A DNA stretch of 64,000 bases, from contig NMRA01000029.1 in the NCBI GenBank assembly GCA_002633005.1, forward strand, positions 1,225,009-1,289,008, written 5' to 3'. A model generated the notes under the pieces. The model did no database searches. It had not been told where the DNA came from and saw only the letters and a list, made by a program, of their open reading frames with translations. Below are positions 1 through 11,930 of the stretch, in pieces (within the stretch, counting starts at the first letter, position 1; every line of letters starts with the position of its first letter). The position numbers and the translations under genes were made by a program. This DNA comes from Phoronis australis. Its lineage: Eukaryota > Phoronida > Phoronidae.

Positions 1-969
1 TGAATGCAACAAGGGGCAGACATGTTGCCAGTCTCTTGTAAAGTCGCCCACTCCTTGAATAATTCATAGTTTCAGCAGAGTCCTAGCTGTCCCAAAACTG
101 TTCTTTGTGAAAAACAAAATGATTCAGGAATGGGTCAAGAATTGTTTCAGTACGATGACACTCGTGGCCACTTGATTTGGCTTTCCTCAGTTCCTAACTG
201 CTGCCTGCTGCTTTTTGAGCCTTGGTCCTTGGTAATTGCCTATTACTTGCACACCCATCCAAGAATTAACACTATTCAATGTAGTCAGTCGCAGTAAACA
301 AGATAGCTAAGCCAGCAGGATAACATTAGCTGACTGTCCTCTGATGAAGGTTTTCATGCCAAGCAGACGACTTTTGAAGGGGAAAGGTATGGACACAATA
401 TTTTCCTGGCATTTGATTGGCTGTTCGGAACATTTTGCACTGACACCTGGTGGCTAACATATTAGTTGAGGTTATATTTTTTAAAATTAAAATTCTTACT
501 AAACGTGCAAATGTATTCTTGGGAACTTTTTTGAAACTGACTTTTGAACATCTGTAGATGGGTTTAATGCAAAGTTCCCGTTGCCCCCCAGAAAGTGGCC
601 ACGGAGGTGAAAGATAGGAGAGCTGGGACTATGGCCTAAGTTGTCAGCCCAGCTCCCACACATCATATCCATAGTCTGCACGCCGTTCAGTACTTTCTTT
701 CCCTAATCGCGGCATATAATGAAAAAGCAAGGCATGTAGAATTCCCTTGCTGCGCGCAACTCAGCACCTCCAGAAATGAACATCCGCATATCAGATCGCC
801 TAATGCGGGTATCATGTCTGCTTATTCCGATACCCAGTTGCGGGGAACCGTTGAATAATGACGGAGAAGGTTTTCACGGATATGAGGTCATTTTTTCATG
901 GGTCAAAAATTCTTCACATTAAACTTAGACCCTGTGGGAAAGCTAACCGTGGTCATTTTTTCACACGGT
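1..969. other. No gene seen; intron or intergenic
   Basis: Short open frames on both strands show no recognisable domain. 860-965 contains phrases like ggtcattttttcacacggtc that resemble the outer edge of the satellite block near 47390-47440. Confidence 0.4.
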
Positions 970-1760
970 CGTTATTTAATGCTACACCCGCTCGGTTGAG
1001 TATATTTCCACTCGGTTTCGAGTGGAAAATTCTGTATTTTGGGTATAGGTCGAGTGCGCAATTCAGTTGTACAGGTTTGATATTTTAGTTACTATGCACT
1101 TTACCTTTTTGCGTAAACTTTGAGTCACAATTAAAACAAACAACTAGGAAGCAAGCAGTGCGAATCTGCAAAATTTCTAAAGTCAACTTCGACTTAAGTA
1201 CAGATTTTGGATTTGCTTGTTATGATACAACAGAAAATATCTGATTTTGGAATACATATTAACTAATGAGTTTTAAAGCCGTATATATTTCAATGAAGAA
1301 TACCTTATCCACTTACATGTAGATGTACTGATTTGGATGGCTGGCGGGTAAGTTCGGGCATGCATGTTGTTTTTCAGTACAAGTAAAAACCCATGATTGT
1401 CATTAATACCAAATATTTACTTAAGTAGAATTAACAAACAACATCATAATAGGATATCAGCATATGCTGGTTATTTTTTAATTTATCTTAAATGGTCTCA
1501 AACACCAATGCTGAGGTGGAAACGCATGGTCGCTCCGCTTAAACTATGGTGGCAGAACCTAAAATACCTAGTGGCAGCACAACTGAGCTCCATGGCCGAA
1601 ACAAAGAACCCATGACTCACTGGCAGGACCAAAAAATCAACTCTTTAGCTGCAGGCGTAACACTGCGAGCCCCTGGATTTCCTGACTAGTGTCATAGGGC
1701 TCTCGGTGTTTCCGCCATTTTTGTCCTGTGTAACACATTCCAATATGGCGTCATATTAAC
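970..1760 (+). repeat. Dispersed repeat RE-1, uninterrupted copy
   Basis: About 790 bp shared at high similarity with the reverse complement of 42120-43620. Shared landmarks are ttctgtattttgggtatagg near 1032, the stretch around tggcgggtaagttcgggcat at 1343, and ggcgtcatatt near 1748. Here it is continuous; the other copy is split by a LINE fragment. The short frame at 1397-1615 also exists in the other copy, but I recognise no protein. Element class unknown. Confidence 0.75.
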
Positions 1761-2884
1761 GTGTATCTAAGCTGCGCGCGCCCGGTCTATGTGATGTCTA
1801 TGGTGCTCAGTCTTAAACGGTGCCGCGCGCGGTTAATTTCTAAAAAGCTAATTCTTGCTTTTAATCGCGTGATACACGCGCTTCACACCGAAAAAACTGC
1901 AGACTGTGATGTTGGCATCACAAAGAATGTATCTGGTAGTGATATTTCTGAACCTTTTGCGATTGGTGACGTGTCGTCTGGGAAGAGGTGAGTTATTTAG
2001 TTTCAACATGAACTAGCGCTTCCATAGTAACATCCTAAGTTTTTGTTTGTTTACATCGTTATTGTAAAAAAACTATGTATTGAAGTGTCTGAATAAGTCG
2101 TAATCGTTGGCAACTGCTATTTTTATGTCTGAATTGAAACAAAGGCTAAAGGATTGCGCAATCCAAGAATGAGCTGTACGAACAGCTAGGTACCACTGTT
2201 TGTATTTCTTCCGTAGACCCTTAAATTGCACACACCCAGGGTAGTTCTGGTCGTCACCTCGCAGTGAAACTTGTATCAACATACAGGCGTAAAGCTAAAG
2301 ACCGGACGGTGTGCATGCAAAGTCTGGGAATCAACCGACACTCACTTTGCCCGTTACAGCCGTTTAAGCGAAAAAAACAATGCAATAAACACCATTTTAT
2401 TGCGTAACTCTCCGCCTTTTCTAACAATGAAAAGTATATCGTCATTTTGAAAACAGTATGCTCATGACACGCGCACGCACCAATTCCTAATTTTTTACGA
2501 CATCTCTCGGGAGATGATGATAGCTTGACAGCAGCAAAAATTCTTCAGAAACTCGCTTTTTCGGTATTAAAATTCTAAAAATGTATAATGAAGTTAAACC
2601 AGTTCCGATAATTTGTTGTGACGTGTACGCAACCTTGTGAAAGAGCGACAGTTGATTGAAGAATTGGCGAAAAAAGAAACTGGCCAATAGGTGACTCAAT
2701 ATTTCATGGCGCCGAAAGCCGTCGCTAAAGATTGCTCCACAACTTTAGCAGCAGAATAACGGTAGAACGCCATTTTTGCCATCACCGTTAAATAATTTGG
2801 TTTACTCAAGGAAGACTGTAGTTTTTAATGGCACTAATAATTTTGTGTAAGATTTTGTCTTACCACTTTTTACCCACACCGGTA
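1761..2884. other. No supported gene
   Basis: A 76-codon frame ending at a GTGAGT donor-like site near 1988 is the only candidate and is weak. The rest is AT-rich without recognisable elements. Confidence 0.35.
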
Positions 2885-3012
2885 CAAAGCTGTAGTAGTA
2901 GTAGTAGTAGTATTTGTTCATTATAGTGACAAGTACAATTAAATGAAACAGTTATAGGTATAACATTCGTAAGAATGATCAGTACCCAGCCCAGTTGGGC
3001 CTATTAGTTACT

Positions 3013-3321
3013 TTAACCACATAACTCAGATGTAGGCCTATTATAAATGCGTCGGTTTCTAAGTTCAAAAGCAGACTTGATATATCTGGCAAATAGCCTA
3101 GGGAAATACTGAAATAGCTGTTTTAACGTATCTAATCTAGTGAAATCTACAAAGTTCGGGATTTGCAGTGAAACATTATTAAACAGAATAGGCCTCCGTG
3201 AGTTATTAAGAGAACAATCAAACGCAAAGTGTAGCTCATCCTCTACAAAGCCAGAGTCACAACACAAGCAAAGTCTTTCACTTACAGGAGTGTTTACACA
3301 ACTACCAGTTTCCAAGTGCAA
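3013..3321 (-). pseudogene. LINE ORF2 C-terminal Cys-His segment
   Basis: Contains LCLCCDSGFVEDELHFAFDC, the C-x-x-C...E-H-F...C pattern at the end of many invertebrate LINE ORF2 proteins. It is linked to the RT block by the decayed segment 3340-3600, which encodes TDARNELFEYAKHARAES. Confidence 0.85.
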
Positions 3322-3602
3322 TGGGAGATTTCCTGCTCTAGCCAGAAGAGACCGCTCGGAACGAAATAAATAATCTTTACATACGGCTCAGTTTAAAACT
3401 CGTGCTTAAATAAAATGTGGGTTCTTAACTTGGGTTTAGTTACAGCAGATTCAGCCCGAGCATGTTTCGCGTATTCAAATAATTCGTTTCTAGCATCTGT
3501 TATGTTACAAGTAGTCAAATTTTGAAAACAGGATTGCATGCCAGTTATGTTAAGCAAATTTTTTATTCCGTCTATCCGACCCTTTCTACCAACAAAGTAG
3601 TC

Positions 3603-4178
3603 CTATAGAAATACCCTCTTCAGTAACCTATCACCACCTGTGGTTACTAGTTTGTTCCAAAGACGCAGCATATTGAATATAAATCTATTTCCATGAGTGG
3701 CCGTAAATCGGTTAATCACGCATCGCTCTGTTTGAATATTTTCATCATTACCAAAACTTTTGTAACCCCAAACAGATGACCCGTAATCGAAATTTGGTGC
3801 CACACACGAATTAAATAATGTCACTGTTTTAAACGTTTCGAATCCTAGATTCTGGTTATCACGTAATGTTGAACATATCTTCCCTAACGCTCTACCAGAA
3901 GCTTCAAATAACGTATTCAAATTTTCTTTGAAGTCAAGGTGTTGATCCAGAATACAGCCTAAATATTTGTATGAGGATTTATAACTAATGACACTGTTCA
4001 AAATAAATTCAAAATTGCTTCTAAGCATAGACTTAGCTCGAAAATGGACAACATTAGTTTTTGCCATGTTCACAACCATTCTCCACTTTTTACACCAGTT
4101 GTTTAAAACCTTCAACATATCTTGCATGTCATTTTCATTCTGAGACAAAAATGCAATATCGTCGGCATAAAGGAGCAC
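3603..4178 (-). pseudogene. LINE reverse transcriptase, palm onward
   Basis: Open for 191 codons. Starts at LLYADDIAFLSQNEND, the catalytic YADD box, then LNNWCKKWRMVVNMAKTNVV (the thumb-proximal W-x-x-x-W...N-x-x-K pattern) and YKYLGCILD. Just upstream, KAVGYDCIP (RT start) runs almost directly into YADD, so RT motifs in between have been deleted and the enzyme cannot be functional. Confidence 0.92.
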
Positions 4179-4336
4179 TGAAATATTTTTCGGGCCACAT
4201 TGGAACCTTTATCCAATTTTTTATATCCTAATAAGGTATACAGTCATAGCCGACGGCTTTGTTATTCTTTATTTTCATAACAACATTTCTAACCTCATCA
4301 ATACAGATTTCACAATTTAAGTCATGATCAAGGTTT

Positions 4337-5035
4337 TCAAATAAAATTCTTCATCAAATGGTGTATTTTCAGAAGTGCGTTTAAATAATTGTTCGTAATC
4401 AATTTCCATTTATTTAGAACGAAATTTTTGTCAGAGTTTATTTCATTATTTGAATCCAGAACTTCCAGGGGAACTTCGCTAAACTGTTTTGGTCCCAGTT
4501 TCTTAATATATGCCCAGAATTGCTTAGGATTTTCAATATTCAGATTCTCAATTTCAATCGCGCATTTTAGTTTCTTGTCAAATTTATATTGATCAGACAG
4601 AAATAGTTGTTTACAATGTGACAAGTTCCCGCGTCCTCTTTGACTTCTTAAAAATTTTTTCTCAATGTATTTAAAAATTTTCCACAAATCATTAAGTTCC
4701 GAATTCCAGTAAGGCTGATTCCTTTTAAAGTACTTTCTTAGTTTACGACTCGGATAATAATCCTTGTAGTCCAGCAAAGAATCCATTTCCTTAACTAATA
4801 GGTCAACAAATGACTGATACACAATATCAAGTTGGTTCTGATGTTCATAGGATAACAATAATGAATCAGTTTTAAATAAAATTTCTTCATTAAATGTCAC
4901 ATTATTACTTAATTCTACAGGGATATTGGAGGTGTCATATTTACGTTTTTTCGAAAGACTATATTCAGTATACAGCTTTGTACCAAGGCTAGACGTTTCG
5001 CAGATGCTCAATCTGTCAAAATACCTGCAGTGCAC
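4337..5035 (-). pseudogene. LINE ORF2 segment upstream of reverse transcriptase
   Basis: Open for 232 codons. It contains QPYWNSELNDLWKIFK and NPKQFWAYIKKLGP, the conserved patterns (WN-x-EL-x-x-LW, FW-x-YIK) that precede RT in CR1/jockey-type LINEs. No endonuclease sequence is found above 5035. The truncation is typical of incomplete target-primed reverse transcription. Confidence 0.85.
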
Positions 5036-5154
5036 CTAGTGAACCAAAAAATATATTATGAGTATAGAAGATGAATTGTACAGTCATGAATATTTCAGTA
5101 ATGCAAGCGTCTTTGTACTTTTAAGTATTTTGATATTATTGTACTATGGTGACT

Positions 5155-5230
5155 GATTTACGTATGCGTCTGCATGTAAACTGCTGGTAAAAAGACGTAA
5201 TTGTTATCAAAGTAAGTCGTTGAGTTATAC
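5155..5230 (+). repeat. Fragment of THAP family C element
   Basis: The string gctggtaaaaagacg and its flanks match 48055-48130 (+) and 26950-27000 (-). Only the 5' leader is present; no THAP coding is seen here. Confidence 0.5.
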
Positions 5231-5964
5231 GTGTACTTCTAATTCACGAGGCAGACATTAAAATCTAAAGTGATGCTCACTGCGATAAACGAAGCGAAAT
5301 TTGACATTGCGTGAGTTAAATGGCTGGTCTTTCCAGTCCAACCTGGATATCAAATCCTAAAAATGTGTCAAAAATTAGTCACAGAGACGTAACAAAATAC
5401 ACCAGAGAACAAGTCAATGCACCAAAGAGTTGTCTGACGAAGTGTTTTCGGAAAACTAGGTTCGAAACATGAAAAGTAAAAGTGACCAAATTGCGGGGAT
5501 CGTGCGATGGATTAAGTATATGCCGAACGCAGGGTTACATTTCTTCTTGTAAATTATTGACAAAGTGCTTCCTACACGAACCAGGCCATCTGCTCGTATT
5601 TTGAATTGAATATATATCTGGCAGTGGTGGCTCATCGCATTTTGCTGTCATGTGCAAGTCTCATCAAGCATAGCCTAGGTCATGGTGGTGAGGTAGGGAC
5701 TACCAGGACTAACAGCTAATTTGTCATTGATCTGCAAGAATGATTGATGTTATTAAATATATTTTTCATTATTTAAGCTAAAATTATCTGATCATCAATT
5801 CTGCTTTCTTGGTTTTAATAATTCTCACATCTATTTCATGTGTTAGGTTTCAAATATGAATCTGGACTAAGTTCGTTCGTCCAAAGCATAACCTTAACAA
5901 ATAACCCATCTCGTTTTAGAGCTCAATTTCAGTTAATTGGACAGAGCAAGCACATGCCTCAAGT
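5231..5964. other. No gene seen
   Basis: Intronic or intergenic AT-rich sequence. The only item of note is a CTGACGA...GAAAC pair at 5434-5468 (see findings). Confidence 0.4.
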
Positions 5965-6455
5965 AGCATTTTGTGCTCTTCCAAATTGTCACCTGTGTGG
6001 TTACAAGTGACTTGAACTTCGAGCGAAAATTTTCCGTGGCTTTAAGGGAATTTTTCGGCCTCGTGGGGGACTCCAATTTTGCGTGATTTTTCTATATTTT
6101 TGAACCGATAATAGAGCTGATATTCGGCCAAAAAATCGAGGGATTGAGGACCCTATCTTTTCTTGAAAGAAATGCATAATGTTTCAACCCGTAGTCAGGA
6201 AATCACAGCCTGGCTGGCGAAGATTCACCGGTCGTTGCTACGATGCTCGGCAATCGAGATGCGACAAAACGTGTGATCAAACTTTTGAGAATATGTATAA
6301 TTATTGCCCGCAAATATTTTCCTTCGTCGCCGCATATAGCAACGACCCAACGCTTCCGAATCTCAACGTGTTTAAGGATTGTAAAAAACAGATGAAAGTC
6401 CGTATTTATTCTATCGCCGTTCGAGCAACGCGGATCACAACTGTGCCGATTAGCC
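5965..6455 (-). pseudogene. THAP-like transposon remnant, family A, copy 1 (decayed)
   Basis: Reverse complement matches 15700-16170 over about 470 bp, including ttgagattcggaagcgttgg and the flanking gagcacaaaatgctacttga. The copy at 15.7 kb encodes a THAP-like zinc-finger start; this copy has several indels and no intact frame. The + strand frame at 6179-6499 is only its antisense shadow. The two copies lie in opposite orientation about 10 kb apart. Confidence 0.7.
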
Positions 6456-6679
6456 CTTTGTTAATTTTAAATATTACAACTTCAAAGACAATTTATTAGA
6501 TTCTAACTGAAATATTTGTTACGAAAGCTAAATGCAGTTTACATTTGTTAAGTTTAAAATAAAACTTTTAACAAGAACTGAGTTTACAATCCTCAGGATT
6601 TTGACAAAATTTCCAAGAGGTTTTGCCGATGTCATAAACCTGCGACTAGTGCAAGATTCTTTATATATTTATTTTTGTA

Positions 6680-6960
6680 CAATTAACAAACAACATTACA
6701 ATTAGAAAACAGCATTTGCTGGTGAATAATTATATTTTAACTGATCTGATATGGTCTCAATCAAAAAGACTGAGGTGAAACAACGCAGGGTCGCACGGTT
6801 TAAACTATGATGACAGAACCTAAAAAAAACTAATGGCATCCCCAAAAAGCCCATGGCCGAACCAACAAACCAATGTCCAGACTAAATGGCTCAATGGCTG
6901 GACCAAAAACTCAACTCTGACTACACCGCATAAACTCGGTGGCAGAGGATCTCCACTAGG
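6680..6960 (+). repeat. Diverged RE-1 fragment
   Basis: Shares caattaacaaacaacat, gatatggtctcaa and the gacagaacctaaaa phrases with 1428-1620 and with the minus strand of 42250-42450. More diverged than either. Confidence 0.6.
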
Positions 6961-7002
6961 TTTTTAGATTCGGCCACTTAATTTAAGCGGTACAACCCAT
7001 GC

Positions 7003-7332
7003 GTTACAACTATTATTAAAATTTCTTGTCTATTTACACGGACCTCTTGTCTATTTACATTGTTACGACATTTCGGTGGGTCTATTCTCCGGCCATCGTC
7101 AGGTGTTTCTGCTTTCTTAGAAGAACGGGCACGGATATGTGGTACACTCGTCATGGTGTGATTTTTTACCCGAGGAAGGACTTGAACCCACTACTTCTGA
7201 TCTGAAGCTACAGATATATTAGAGTTTAGCACCTTAAGCACTACACCACGGAGTCAACACGAAACGTCGTGACAATGTAAATTGACAAGAGGTCTGTGTA
7301 AATAGACCAAAAGATTTTAATAATCATGTAAC
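7003..7332. mobile_element. 330-bp foldback element with 70-bp terminal inverted repeats enclosing a tRNA-like unit
   Basis: Arms 7003-7076 and 7261-7332 are inverted copies with few mismatches (shared core acctcttgtc and atttacattgt). Between them, on the minus strand, lies a tRNA-like sequence. No transposase. Class unknown: a MITE or a Penelope-like terminal fragment are both possible. Confidence 0.7.
7172..7255 (-). repeat. tRNA-like / SINE head
   Basis: Minus strand shows an A-box-like TGGTGTAGTGCTTAAGG and a B box GGTTCAAGTCC at tRNA-like spacing. The acceptor stem does not pair (5' GACTCCG versus 3' CTCGGGT), so this is a tRNA-derived repeat, not a functional tRNA. Confidence 0.5.
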
Positions 7333-8284
7333 ACTCCACCACCTCAGAGCTGTTTTAGAAAGTCAACCCATGCATTGTTTCAATTCCTTGATTAAATGTT
7401 ATTTTTAACAAAAGTTATGTTGGTCTACATCACTGGCATCCGATCATCAATAAACACAATAACAATTGCCAGGCATGTTGCTCAAGACTCAAAGACTATC
7501 AATAAAAAGTAACGACGGCGGCAAGTTGGTTGACATCTCAGAAGCGTCAGCCTTCCTGCACACTGCGACCCACTTCTTAAAGCCTAACTTCAACTTTTTT
7601 GTTACTTTAGACGTATTAGGCTAACCAGATAGTCCTAGCAAAGACTTAGTAAAATAAGAAAACGCGAGTTCAATCACGCCAATGTCAAATGATTAGTGAA
7701 GCTGCCTTTTCGTGCCATGTTGCGTCACCGCGAGATCCCAGCACAAACAACAAAAGCTTGTATTGAATAGGGGTCTGAATAGAACACCAATGCGTGCGGG
7801 TGTTATTCGCAGCTGTTTGAATTAAAAGGTGATTCTCGCAGTGACGTAGAAGGTTCGTTACATTTGGCAATTTATGGCACTATTGGGCTTAAAGCGATGC
7901 TCTTAACATACTGTAGGAACCCAGTTTACTTGTGTTACCGTTGAAGATAGGCTTTAAACCGTACGAGAGACTTGCCTCTAGTAATAAATCTGTTGTCAGC
8001 TGAAGTAAATTCGTTAAGCGGTACATTTTGGTTGTCGGGCGATCTAATGTTTGTCAAACACAATTCCATCACCACCCTAGTCCTTACACGTACATATAAT
8101 ATCGATTGTGAAAACAACCCCAGACCTGGCCAATCCAATTTTCAGTGTGGCACCTTCATCCAAAAATATTCAAGGATCGGTTAACGATTTTGAGTTGCAG
8201 ACGCAAAATGCAAGCAGCGTATGTATGCCAAAATCATACGTACAGTATGGGTCAATTGACTCACAGCCACAGGGTCCAGTGGCC

Positions 8285-8435
8285 TCAAGTCTATGGGTCA
8301 AGTAAGAGAACCTATGGCAACGAGTCTTGGAGCAAAGTCAACACAATTTCAGTGCGCCAGTTGGCCCAAGTTAAACAACGCCAGCTTGTGAATAACTATT
8401 TTTAAGCGCCAATGATGCCGGGCGCGGCCCTAAAA
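8285..8435 (+). repeat. Dispersed repeat shared with 12455-12600
   Basis: Both contain ttggcccaagttaa followed by gccaatgatgccgg at similar spacing. Nature unknown; the adjoining 8635-8755 matches the RE-1 end. Confidence 0.5.
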
Positions 8436-8634
8436 TATTCCTGTAATCTAGGAATCACAGAATGTCCGGCTGTACGTGTATATTGGACTGCAGCCGAGAC
8501 GACGAGAACATTTTTATACTGACAAAAATGATCTCTAAGTTTGCCATGATGATTTTAACTACAATAAGCACTTATTTGTGGAAAGTGGTACCTTGTGCCC
8601 GACTTGACTGGTTTCTGCAGTTGTGGCTGTTGTG

Positions 8635-8755
8635 GGCAGTAACACTGCGAGCAACCCCGATTTCCTGGCTGATGACGTTGCGCTCTCATGGTTTTGCGCC
8701 ATTTTTGTCCAGTGTCACCTTTTCGAAATTGGTGTCTTATTGACAACGCTAGTTC
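8635..8755 (+). repeat. RE-1 3'-end fragment
   Basis: The sequence gtaacactgcgag through gcgccatttttgtcc to gtgtcttattgac matches 1660-1755 and the reverse complement of 42125-42215. Confidence 0.6.
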
Positions 8756-8759
8756 CATG

Positions 8760-9951
8760 TATCCGAGTCCTGCACGCAAGGTCTGTTGTATTATGATGTC
8801 CATGATGTACGTTCTTTTTATTGTAAATATTGAGCATGTGCCGCCACACTCTCATCGTAAATAATCAGCTCTTAGTTCGAAGTGTGCAATCTTGACGATT
8901 TAAAAATGTATTTACACTGTGCATGTTCATAACTACGCTAATGTGTATCAGGAACTAAACGACAATACTATTTGATCATCATTTATGCTAAACAAAGCGC
9001 AGTTGTATTCCTTGACAACTTGTTAATGTGAAAACAAAAACAATATGCACCTTAGAGTCCGACTATAGCCCACATCGTGCAGTGTTGTTACCACCACTAC
9101 TTCACTATACATGTACATGTATTTGTACATTATAACGTCGCACGGAAATTAGGAATTGTATCGAATGATCGTGACGGTGATGGATAGTTTTACCAAAAAG
9201 ACAAGCAAAAATGTAAAATACATAAATTTACGTTCAACACAGAGAATTACATGAATGTGAGGTTAACACCATAAATCGACATACGCTATAGAGCCTCAGC
9301 TTCAGATTTTATGGTTGCGAATTGCAGAAATTTCAGGTGCAGGCCCAAATTTTCACAAGTGTGATGTTGGCTGTACTTCGAGAGAAAGTTTTCGGTTATA
9401 AAGAATTGGTTAAATGCAGGACACTTTTCATTGTTCACAGTCTTTATTCCGTTACGTTCATACCTTCGGAACAAATTTCTACATTCAACTGAACATAGAT
9501 AAAGTGCCGTGCGTTGAAGTTGATATTGTGATAGTTTGGGACGTTGCAACAATTTGGGCCTGTATACCCCCAAGTTTCGTTTGAAGTCTATATTTGTCGG
9601 TTTTCTTAAAGGGCAGCGTTTTTCAAGTGCTATGACTATTTTTTGTGATATGGTCCAGCATACAGTGTAGATTCGTTAATGGACGGGTCTAGTTTGTTCT
9701 TCTCTCAGTTTTACGCAGTTGTATTTAAACGATAAGGTTAGGGTGGAATTCAGGTTTTGGCGACGCATGTAATTTACGGAGCATCACGTTCTTTTGAAGC
9801 AGTTGGAAGAGGACAACCCTTAATTACAACAAATAACCTACAATTATGCTCGGTAATGCAGAACTGCTATTGTTAGTCTAATTACCGGAGCTCAGTGTTG
9901 CCGCATGATGTCAGTCTTCAGCTTCTAAATTCTGTAAAATATCATTTTCAG
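8760..9951. other. Intron or upstream region, nothing recognised
   Basis: A 95-codon minus frame at 9286-9573 shows no family motif. No signal-peptide exon with a phase-1 donor was found for the gene that begins at 9952. Confidence 0.35.
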
Positions 9952-10158
9952 AACCAGTCTATATAGACTTAGTAGACAAGCCGACTGAACAGTCGTCAAC
10001 CAGAAACAGTTATTCTGCCTCTTTCGCAGTGGACGGCAACAAGAACTGCGTTTACTCCCGAGGTGCGGGCACCAAAAAGGAAAAGAATCCCTGGTGGCGA
10101 GTGGATTTGCTGTCTTCCTACAAGATCAAGAGCTTGACAATCACCGCTTCTCATTGCT
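9952..10158 (+). CDS. Exon: N-terminal half of FTP (F-type lectin-like) domain
   Basis: The 207-nt exon follows acceptor ATTTTCAG and ends before donor GTAATG. It shows the family signatures FAVDGNKNC and NPWWRVDL and ends in TITASHC. FTP domains are beta-barrel folds of fucolectins, tachylectin-4 and pentraxin-1-like proteins that often bind fucose. The donor at 10159 is chosen because splicing to 16937 rebuilds the paired cysteines (HCC) and continues directly into the next FTP strand. Reading through instead meets a TGA at 10188. In sugar-binding members the segment before CC reads R-x-D; here it is A-S-H, so the canonical fucose site looks lost. Splice join and loss of binding are inferred; the domain assignment is strong. 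Confidence 0.85.
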
Positions 10159-10929
10159 GTAATGAAAATTACACATCTCATTTCATATGATGTCGAAGTA
10201 GTATGCATTCAATTTCTATCGTCTTATTGATTGATGTAGGCTAAGTTGCGTTCCGTAAGGTAAGTTTCTTGAAAGTTAAGTGTAGCCACGCAAAATCGCG
10301 CAATTACACAGGAATGGAAGTGTACTTATTCTCAAGTAAAAAAAACTAAACTTCTTGAAGGTATTTCACTTGAATAAACCATTAAACTAGCTCAGGAGAT
10401 AATCTCGCCGCAAATTTCGACATGAAGTTTGTGTGGTCGAAAGACTGCACTTCTGCAAGAAGTAAAGATCGCGAGTCTGTGAAACGATGCTTCCCGAACT
10501 TTGTTCTTCGACTTCAATTACAAGGGGGTTGCTTTATCAATGAAAAACCGTAAATGGATATCTTAATGAAACTACCCCTGTTTTACTGTCATTGATAAGA
10601 TCAATGTAAGAATATATAACAATGTTCTACTGATAAGAGTTCATGAAATTAAAGAGTTATGTCATACCATGTAACTTTTAACCATTGATTATGCTCAGGC
10701 AATTATACTTTACAATGTACAAATTTTCTTGCCGGATATGTGAATGTTTCGCGTTTCCTGAACACGTCACATTTACATTGATGATTTTTACTCTCCTTTT
10801 TCGCCAATTATTTTGTTCAATTAAAGCAGCATTAAATTGATGCTTATTGCAAAAGACATCTATCCGACTGCCTGTTCTTGTAGAGCCCAGGGGGCGCTTC
10901 ATGAAGAGTGACTTAAGACTTACGAATTA

Positions 10930-11040
10930 AGAGCAAATGCTTGTCTCAGTTAAGACTGAAGAAAAACTTAGAAAAGACCGTTTCATGAACACAAAGTCGG
11001 ATTATGGTTTTTGGTCTTAACTTAGACAGAAATGAAGTCG
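10930..11040 (+). repeat. Short dispersed repeat (MITE-like), inverted relative to 16435-16545
   Basis: Shares accgtttcatgaacac, ggtcttaactta and aagactgaaga with the reverse complement of 16440-16545. The ttcatgaa phrase recurs at its edge (10898). No coding capacity. Confidence 0.6.
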
Positions 11041-11240
11041 TTTATTGATGTAGGTGAGTATACAAACTTCGCTGTCGCCACCGGTTGCGAATTCAAAGGT
11101 GTGAAATACGCTGAGAAAATAATATATAATTATTTTCTTTTGTACTCATATTCATCGGCCCAAAGTACCAGATATAAACAAATTCATTGGAGCGCTGTGC
11201 ACACTTGTCAGCAATACACAAGCTGTTCTGTTTTGGAGGC

Positions 11241-11930
11241 GTAGTATACATATTTCACAACTGATGTAAATGTATCAGGATTAAGTAACAATCTATGAAA
11301 TTTAAACAGAGAGGAACTTGTCCAGAGGCTCTCACTTAGAAAATTAGCTCTGATTTCCGAAAAGCGTCACAAAGTAAGAAAATGTGATATTCATCCTCGA
11401 CACAACAGGGCCGTCTCCGCGATAGAACTCTTCTTCGTCTTGGAGATAACAAAGCGCTTGACTAAGTTCTGGAAATCAGTCGGGCACATTTTTGTGGCTC
11501 AATGATTTTGGGAGGGCGAACAATTTCAGATAGCGCATCCATGAGTATTTGTTTAGTTTATCAAGCTTTGTCATGTCGGAGTTGCAGACCACAGCACAAC
11601 AGTAATACTTCCTTATATTTGGAAGGACGGATAGGGCAATGCAACCAAAAAAACAGGCAACAACAAATGACATGTGAAAATCCAGTGGCACGAAAACGAG
11701 GCAGCAACTATGCTTGGCAGATATTTATGGCATTGTGGGTGAATACAGAGAAATTTGAGTATCACTGTGTAATCCGTGACGGCCCTATTTCTTAAGTATA
11801 ATGTACACACTCTGTCTTGATATATCACATTTAAGTAACGACCAGTGCCTACTGCTTGTCTGTGATTTGAAAATGTTTGTTTTAGTTTATATTAAAGTGT
11901 AATAGACAGTAAGATTTTTGCTTTCATCAA
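11241..11930. other. No gene seen
   Basis: Overlapping short frames on both strands between 11476 and 11828 lack family motifs and look like chance. Confidence 0.35.

Larger units (their letters stand above)
2885..5040 (-). mobile_element. Non-LTR retrotransposon (CR1/jockey-like LINE), 5'-truncated and internally deleted
   Basis: Minus-strand pieces of one LINE ORF2 occur in order: the segment between endonuclease and RT (5035-4337), the start of RT (about 4335-4190, motif NNKAVGYDCIP), RT from the catalytic YADD onward (4178-3603), a post-RT segment, and a C-terminal Cys-His region (3321-3013). The 3' end abuts a (CTA)n run at 2892-2912, fitting LINEs with microsatellite tails. The endonuclease is missing and about the first two thirds of RT are deleted. 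Stops and a frameshift near 3370-3390 show it is dead. Confidence 0.88.

Noticed and set aside
1761-1988. Possible first exon with a GTGAGT donor
   Set aside because: Its exit phase (2) does not match the phase-1 entry at 9952, there is no convincing signal peptide, and no family is recognised.
6179-6499. Plus-strand 106-codon frame
   Set aside because: It is antisense to THAP family A copy 1, whose orientation is fixed by the better copy at 15.7 kb.
9952-10200. Longer FTP exon ending at a GT near 10200, which would give SYDVEVV in another frame
   Set aside because: It contains an in-frame TGA at 10188; the donor at 10159 joins in phase to 16937 and rebuilds the conserved CC-x-x-x-x-RL stretch.
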